Assembly (NCBI GenBank): GCA_029255685.2
Contig: CM055313.2
Coordinates: 69,542,641 to 69,606,640 of the forward strand
DNA: 64,000 nucleotides
From: Silene conica
Lineage: Eukaryota; Streptophyta; Magnoliopsida; Caryophyllales; Caryophyllaceae
Direction: 5' to 3'
Part shown: positions 59,099 through 64,000 of the stretch, one piece after another
Layout of the letters: each line of letters starts with the position of its first letter
Numbering within the stretch: position 1 is the first letter of the stretch
The notes under the pieces: generated by a model
What the model saw: only the letters and a program-made list of their open reading frames with translations
Told to the model about the DNA's origin: nothing
Databases searched by the model: none
Program-made: the position numbers and the translations under genes

Positions 59099-60599
59099 TC
59101 ACTCATCAGCACAAATTTGTTGTAACCATTCACTAATTTGACCAATAGGGGACATCTCCACCTTACTTACACTGCTAGTTAACCTAACTGGTGCTTCAGT
59201 AATGGTGCCAACAGGTTCAATATCACCTGTTGGTTCATTACTAGTGCCACCGGTACTTACCTGGTTCTCTGATAAGTTCACTGCATTCACTAACTCACTT
59301 ATACTGCTTGGATCCCCAACATTCTGTATATACCTTATGCATTCCTTAACCAAATCCATTTCAACACTAAGATAATTAGGAAGTAAACCTGTACCTGCTA
59401 GTACGTTTTTGTGCATATGTGGCACAGCATAATCTACGCCTCCTTTTCTTTTCATTACTTCAAGCATACATGCCTGTAATGTTAACCACACGTACTTGAG
59501 TTTGAGAGCTTCTTGTTCTTCATAGGCAGTGACTGTGTTGTGTATTAATTCATCTAATATCATTGCCTTTTTCTTTTGTTGTAGAGATTGTATTGACCTA
59601 AAAAACCCCAAATCTAAGACATTCAAGTCTGGTGAGTTGGGTGTTTGATAGGTCAATTCAATACTCCATCCATCTGTTGTTGCCATTGCTTTGAAATCAG
59701 GGTCATCATTTGTAAAATGAGGACGAGCGTTATCTTGTTGTATAACCACACGTTTTCTCCTATCAGCAGGGCATTTAGCCTTAATTGCAGGCAATACACA
59801 GTTTAAAATCATGTCCTTTGTTACTTGTTTATTTATTGACTCAATGCATTTCGTTTCTAATGTGCCTGCCACTCTGTTTTTCGAATTTCTTTTTGCTGGA
59901 ACTTGGACAACAAATGGCCAAATTCCTATCTTCCCATCAAAAATCATTTCACCATCTGACCCATACATTGGTTTGGCTACAACACACATGAACATGACTT
60001 TCTCTATGAAATTTTTTGACTGTACACACCTATGTGGATTAGTTTCACCTTTACCCATATAAAATCGTGTAAAAGGTTTAGTTTTGGCAAACCATTTCTC
60101 ATCCATGTGAACGATATGACTATCATCTTTAAAAACTATTGTTTTGGTTAATGCATGATACTCTAAGTGTTGTAAACAGAATAATAGTCTAGCAAGTTTG
60201 TTGTTGTCATTCAAACCTGGCTTGAGTGCGTTTGTGTGTGCCCTTATCTTCTTTGACATAACCCATCTTGAAACCGTGGATTGGTTGACCCCTATGTTGT
60301 CTGCCAAATCTTGTTGTGTAGTCCTTTTAAGTAGATCAGTTGCTTTGATCTTCTCCTCGTCTAAGGGAGCCTTTCCAGATTTCTTGGATCCTTTTTTTCT
60401 TGTTGCCCACATCCACGACTTTGTTTGTTGTTCTTTGTGATTGTGCAAGCTTCCATATTCTGCTAACTGTCCTTCTGGTCACCATGAACCTTTCTGCCAC
60501 TTCATTAATGACCCCATAAGTAGGCTTTCGATTTTTGCTGTGTTTCAACAATAGTTCAATTATTTTTTATCTTTCTAGGTTGGTTAGATTCTTCTTCAT
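59099..60599 (-). pseudogene. Mariner transposase (DD39D), nearly intact, with one stop and one frameshift
   Basis: The ATG at 60599 begins MKKNLTNLER, as plant mariner transposases do, but codon 11 is TAA (60567-60569). Reading resumes with a helix-turn-helix region (VAERFMVTRRTVSRIWK). It shifts frame at the A7 run 60392-60398 and then stays open for about 430 codons to 59099. That long frame has a second HTH-like segment (QQDLADNIGVNQSTVSRWV), the triad HMDEKWF, QQDNARPH and NVLDLGFF, and exactly 39 residues between the second and third aspartates. The family cuts and pastes Stowaway-type ends at TA. As written it cannot make the full protein, though the catalytic core from an internal ATG (60448) is intact. 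Confidence 0.9.
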
Positions 60600-61327
60600 T
60601 GAATGTTGTTTTCAGGTTTTTGTTTGGGAGTTCTTTATGTGAAAGTGTTATTTTGGCTGCTTGCTCTTGAATGAACCCCCCATAAATAGAACTTCTATTT
60701 ATAGTATGTACTAGAACTTTGCACTCGATCTTTGAGTATTTTCATTTTGGTGCCTGAAATTTCATCTTTTTTTTAATTTGGCACCATTGTTTAAATTTGG
60801 TGCTAATTTCAAACTTAGATGACATTGGATATGAATGATATTGGACTGACATTTGAGTTAGCTTGACTTATGGGACACCTGTTTTGGGCCGATCAACAAT
60901 AGATGACAGAAATCGACGCTAATCTGAAGTCCATCTTTCCGTTTATTTAATTCCAGTACTGTAATTTATTTAATGTAAATGTAATTTATTTAATGTAGTG
61001 TAATTTATGTAATTTAATGTAGTTTATGTAATTTAATGTAATGTAATTTACAGTATGTAATTTAATTTAACGCAAAACTGTGTGTAAAAAACTGTTTAAT
61101 GTTGTTACAACTTCTTGCCCCTTCACTGTCTGTGTATTAGTAAAAGGGAGGGAAAACAAATTGGGGTTATAAATGGGAGGGAGTTATTAAGACCTTAATC
61201 ATATTATTATTTCTTATAAATCCTACCTTCTCTCTCCAATCTAAATACCCCTACCCTACCCAAAATACACACTCCTTAAATGTTCAACTCACTCCTAAAT
61301 GGGACACTTATAATGGGTAGGAAGGAG
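60600..61327. other. Mariner 5' non-coding end (minus-strand promoter side)
   Basis: Includes a run of TGTAATTTATTTAATGTA-type repeats at about 60960-61070. No ORF. Confidence 0.5.
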
Positions 61328-61329
61328 TA

Positions 61330-61484
61330 TATCATATGGAGTAATTGTGATAAAATAAATGATTCTAAGCAGTCCAAAAAATAACATTATATTAAGCATT
61401 GATTTCTACAACGTTTTCCAATTTGTTATAAATAAGACAAAATACAAATATATTTAAAAAATTCAAAACTTCGAATAAACAAAC
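61330..61484. other. Spacer between mariner and LTR
   Basis: AT-rich, nothing recognised. Confidence 0.4.
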
Positions 61485-62724
61485 TGTAATACCTCACATT
61501 TTTGGAACTCGGGTTTCGACTCGAAGTATTTAAATATTGTTAAATGTTGCTTTATTTTAATTACTATCGTAAGTATATAAATTAGGTAGTGTTACGAGTT
61601 ATGCTTGTATATCGAATTGGGTTCGAATTACTTAAAAGGGGTCGGAAGGTTAGTCGTTATACTAGATGGGTATTTGGCCAAGTTCATTATACAATTTCTC
61701 GGCCCATAATTTCCCTACAAACCCTAATCACCAAATGCCCTATCTTCCTCCACCGACACTCCTATCAGCCTCCATCGACACTCACCAAATAAACCCTACT
61801 CATCCTCTTTCATCCTCTCTACCTTCCTTCACCAACAAACCCTAGGCTACCGTGAGTGTTGACAGGAGCAAAAGAGAAAGAAAACACACGAAGAAACAGC
61901 CATCATCATCGTCGTTTTCACCCCTACGCGTATGTAAGTTTGACACCCTGTTTCTCGTACTTTTAGGAACTTCAAATCTGAGTTTTATTGTAGTGGGTAA
62001 TCCTTGTTATATGAATAATATGTTTGGCATCATTAGATCACCATAGGACCACCTTAATTGTTAAAACAAAGATCAGAAAGTGGCGGCAGTAACTTCGTTT
62101 ATACTACTCTGTTCCGTGTTAATTGCATAATTAATCATGTTTTGGTGTCAATCCTTGTTGTGAGTCCATGAGTGCTAGTAGTGGGGTGGTAGTAGGTTAT
62201 GTTCGTGGTGCTGGGGAGGTGTGTGGTGCTCGGGAAACTTACTTGTGACAGTCCGTTTAGGGGCGTGTTGAAGTCGATGCAAAAACAGAGTAAAACACAG
62301 TCTATGAACAGCAAGAATGTGGCGGTTATTTCAGAGAGTTGAGTGGTGTCGAAGGTGGGTGTTTGGCACCAGGGGGTTGTGGGTAGTGTGAGCTGTCGAA
62401 GTTAGTGTTTGGTTGTGGTGACGGTGGTGTTAACAGGTGGTTAAGGGGCTGTTTACAGAGGGGACAGAAACTCGGTTGCAGCAGGTGGGTGTTGCGACCA
62501 GGGGTGTTTGTCACCGGGTTCGAGGACCGGTATAGTCATGTCAGGGGTGGTCAAAGTCAGTGGATGCGTCATAGTACATAGGTGGTAACCACCATAGAGG
62601 GGTGGTAGTCCAGGCAGCCAGAGGGCGGTAATGAGGCTGCAAAATAGGTTGTCATCATGCTGTGGGTCGTGATTGAGGAATGTTTTGCGTGGGTTTGCGT
62701 TTTTGTCATGGTCTGATTATTATA

Positions 62725-62885
62725 GTTATTAATAATAATATTATATTAGTAGTAGTACGTAGTGTTGTACTACTTAGTCTTATTAATATTCTTCTTATTA
62801 TTATTACTATGATTATTGTTATTATTATATTATTATTATTATACTATTATTATTAGTAGTAGTATTATTATGTGTTATTATTATT
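62725..62885. repeat. TTA/TAG-rich low-complexity tract
   Basis: Imperfect ATT/TAT/AGT triplets in the LTR; no coding meaning. Confidence 0.7.
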
Positions 62886-63227
62886 CATACATTAGTTTAA
62901 GTAAATTGTCGTTTTGGGAAAAGTTTACTATTTCGGGAAACTTTTCTTGTTTAGGAAGTTACTATATTTACCATTCGTATTACTCTAATTATACGGGTTA
63001 AGTGAAGGGTTGTAATCGTTAAATATTATATGTTTAGGTGACGGTTTCCGCGTGGAATATTTCTAGCAGCTGTCGCTTGTCATCCTACGAATTGAGGTAG
63101 GGGAATAACTGTGAGCTCGTTTATGATATGAGATGCGATTATTAGCTATTGTGAGTTTCACACTTCATATTGATTGATTAATGTTATAATGTTATTAATT
63201 ATATGTATATTCTTATGATGCGGCAAT

Positions 63228-63425
63228 GTGATATTGGGTCTTGTGATATGGAGCGGAGATATTGGGTCTTGTAATATGGAGCGGAGATATTGGGTCTTGT
63301 GATATGGAGCTGAGATATTGAGTCTTGTAATATGGAGCGGAGATATTGGGTCTTGTGATATGGTGTGTCGTGATACTGGGTCTTGTGATATGGCGTGGGG
63401 TGATATTGGGTCTTGTGATACGGAG
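63228..63425 (+). repeat. About 30-bp minisatellite in the LTR
   Basis: GATATTGGGTCTTGTGATAT followed by GGAGCGGA repeats about six to seven times with small variants (GTAATATGG, GGTGTGTC). Confidence 0.85.
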
Positions 63426-63824
63426 ACGGAGATGTGTTGTGATCTATTATAATTTATGTCTTATCTATTTTTTCTACTCAACCTCGTGGTTGACCCTGGG
63501 TATTCGTGTGACACCTACGATGATCCGGAATGGGGAGTAGATTCTACAGGAAAGAGACAGTTGAGCTAGGAGCTGGGGCAGGAAGGTGAGATGCAGGCTT
63601 GAGACCGACTTAGAACTATATCACATATAGAGTAGTCGTCAGTTGTAATTTTTTTTCCTGATGCGTAGTTGTTGTAATATCAAAGTTTAAATTTTATCAA
63701 ATTCATATAAGTACTTTGGTTGTTTACTTTGTTATTCACTAACTCGGTCATTCCGAGAAGTTAACAGTCTTATTTATTTGAGAATGTCTGGCTAAAGGCT
63801 CTTAAATAAATGGGGGTTACAAAG

Positions 63825-63835
63825 TGGTATCAGAG
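63825..63835 (+). promoter_or_regulatory. Primer-binding site, initiator tRNA-Met type
   Basis: TGGTATCAGAG directly after the LTR (AAG spacer) matches the complement of the 3' end of plant initiator tRNA-Met. Confidence 0.8.
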
Positions 63836-64000
63836 AGAACGATCCTCAGGCCTAAACCAAATGAATAATAATGAACGTAGGAAGAGTCAAATAAAATGAA
63901 CCCCGAGATGAAATTGATAGGAGCCCCAAAAAGGAACGGGATGAGTTAGGGGCCCCCTCACACCAAACCATGGGCCCTTTCGGTTCTGTCTCGGGAACCC
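63836..64000 (+). mobile_element. Start of the Gypsy internal region, cut by the window end
   Basis: 165 bases of untranslated-looking internal sequence after the primer site; gag is not yet reached. Confidence 0.7.

Larger units (their letters stand above)
57480..61327 (-). mobile_element. Full-length plant mariner (Tc1/mariner, DD39D) element, 3848 bp
   Basis: TA duplication at 57478-57479 and 61328-61329. Terminal repeats CTCCCTCCTACCCATTATAA.. and, inverted, CTCCTTCCTACCCATTATAA... These are the Stowaway-type ends expected of plant mariners. It carries a transposase gene on the minus strand and a separate ORF on the plus strand. The length is close to the complete mariner known from beet, as I recall. 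Confidence 0.9.
61485..63821 (+). repeat. 5' LTR of a Gypsy-type retrotransposon that leaves the window
   Basis: Starts TGTAATACCTCAC and ends AAATGGGGGTTACA (2337 bp), followed three bases later by a primer site. Its last 150 bases match, inverted, the LTR at 8511. The middle has AT triplet-rich DNA (62730-62880) and a GGTGGT-rich block (62180-62640). Confidence 0.85.

Noticed and set aside
59785..60440. Plus-strand frames across the mariner transposase
   Set aside because: Shadows of the transposase, whose DD39D motifs settle the strand.

Overview
The window is nuclear DNA of a flowering plant. It has split genes with GT..AG introns, plant cell-wall and specialised-metabolism genes, and dense plant-type transposons (Gypsy LTR elements primed by initiator tRNA-Met, CACTA, Helitron, Stowaway and Tourist MITEs, a plant mariner). 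Caryophyllales, perhaps Caryophyllaceae, is my inference. It rests mainly on a stand-alone UDP-glucose 4,6-dehydratase gene of a kind I recall from Saponaria, and on a full-size mariner like the one described in beet. It is not proven by the sequence.

Four host genes are supported. (1) A five-exon plant isoaspartyl peptidase/L-asparaginase, 1003-3954 (+). (2) An intronless-CDS, single-domain UDP-glucose 4,6-dehydratase, 42330-43499 (+), which matches only the N-terminal half of rhamnose synthase. (3) A two-exon galacturonosyltransferase of the GAUT11 type, 44247-49000 (-), convergent with gene 2 and split by a 3.15 kb intron. (4) A three-exon universal-stress-protein-like gene, 51547-52603 (-). 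Genes 2 and 3 both act in nucleotide-sugar and pectin chemistry, but linkage alone does not show co-function.

Nearly everything else is mobile DNA. 4.4-6.8 kb: a 2.4 kb foldback element. 7.7-11.4 kb: a TIR element split by a heavily deleted Gypsy element with a 5-bp target duplication. 11.7-19.7 kb: three non-autonomous Helitrons, one carrying long degenerate arrays. 20.2-30.0 kb: nested MITEs and an 8.5 kb LTR retrotransposon with no visible gag-pol. 30.2-37.8 kb: a decayed CACTA element with TNP2-like and Ptta/En-Spm-like pseudogenes. 38-41 kb: two TIR elements and a LINE 3' fragment. 46-50 kb: MITEs in and next to the GAUT11 gene. 54.7-57.1 kb: a PIF/Harbinger element with a nested Stowaway, plus more MITEs. 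57.5-61.3 kb: a complete-ended mariner with a nearly intact DD39D transposase and an extra convergent 161-codon ORF. 61.5-64 kb: the 5' LTR, primer site and start of another Gypsy element that leaves the window.

The points most worth following up are the stand-alone 4,6-dehydratase, the mariner passenger ORF, the doubled Helitron 5' termini, and the exact insertion and deletion histories readable from target-site duplications. No tRNA, rRNA or CRISPR was found.
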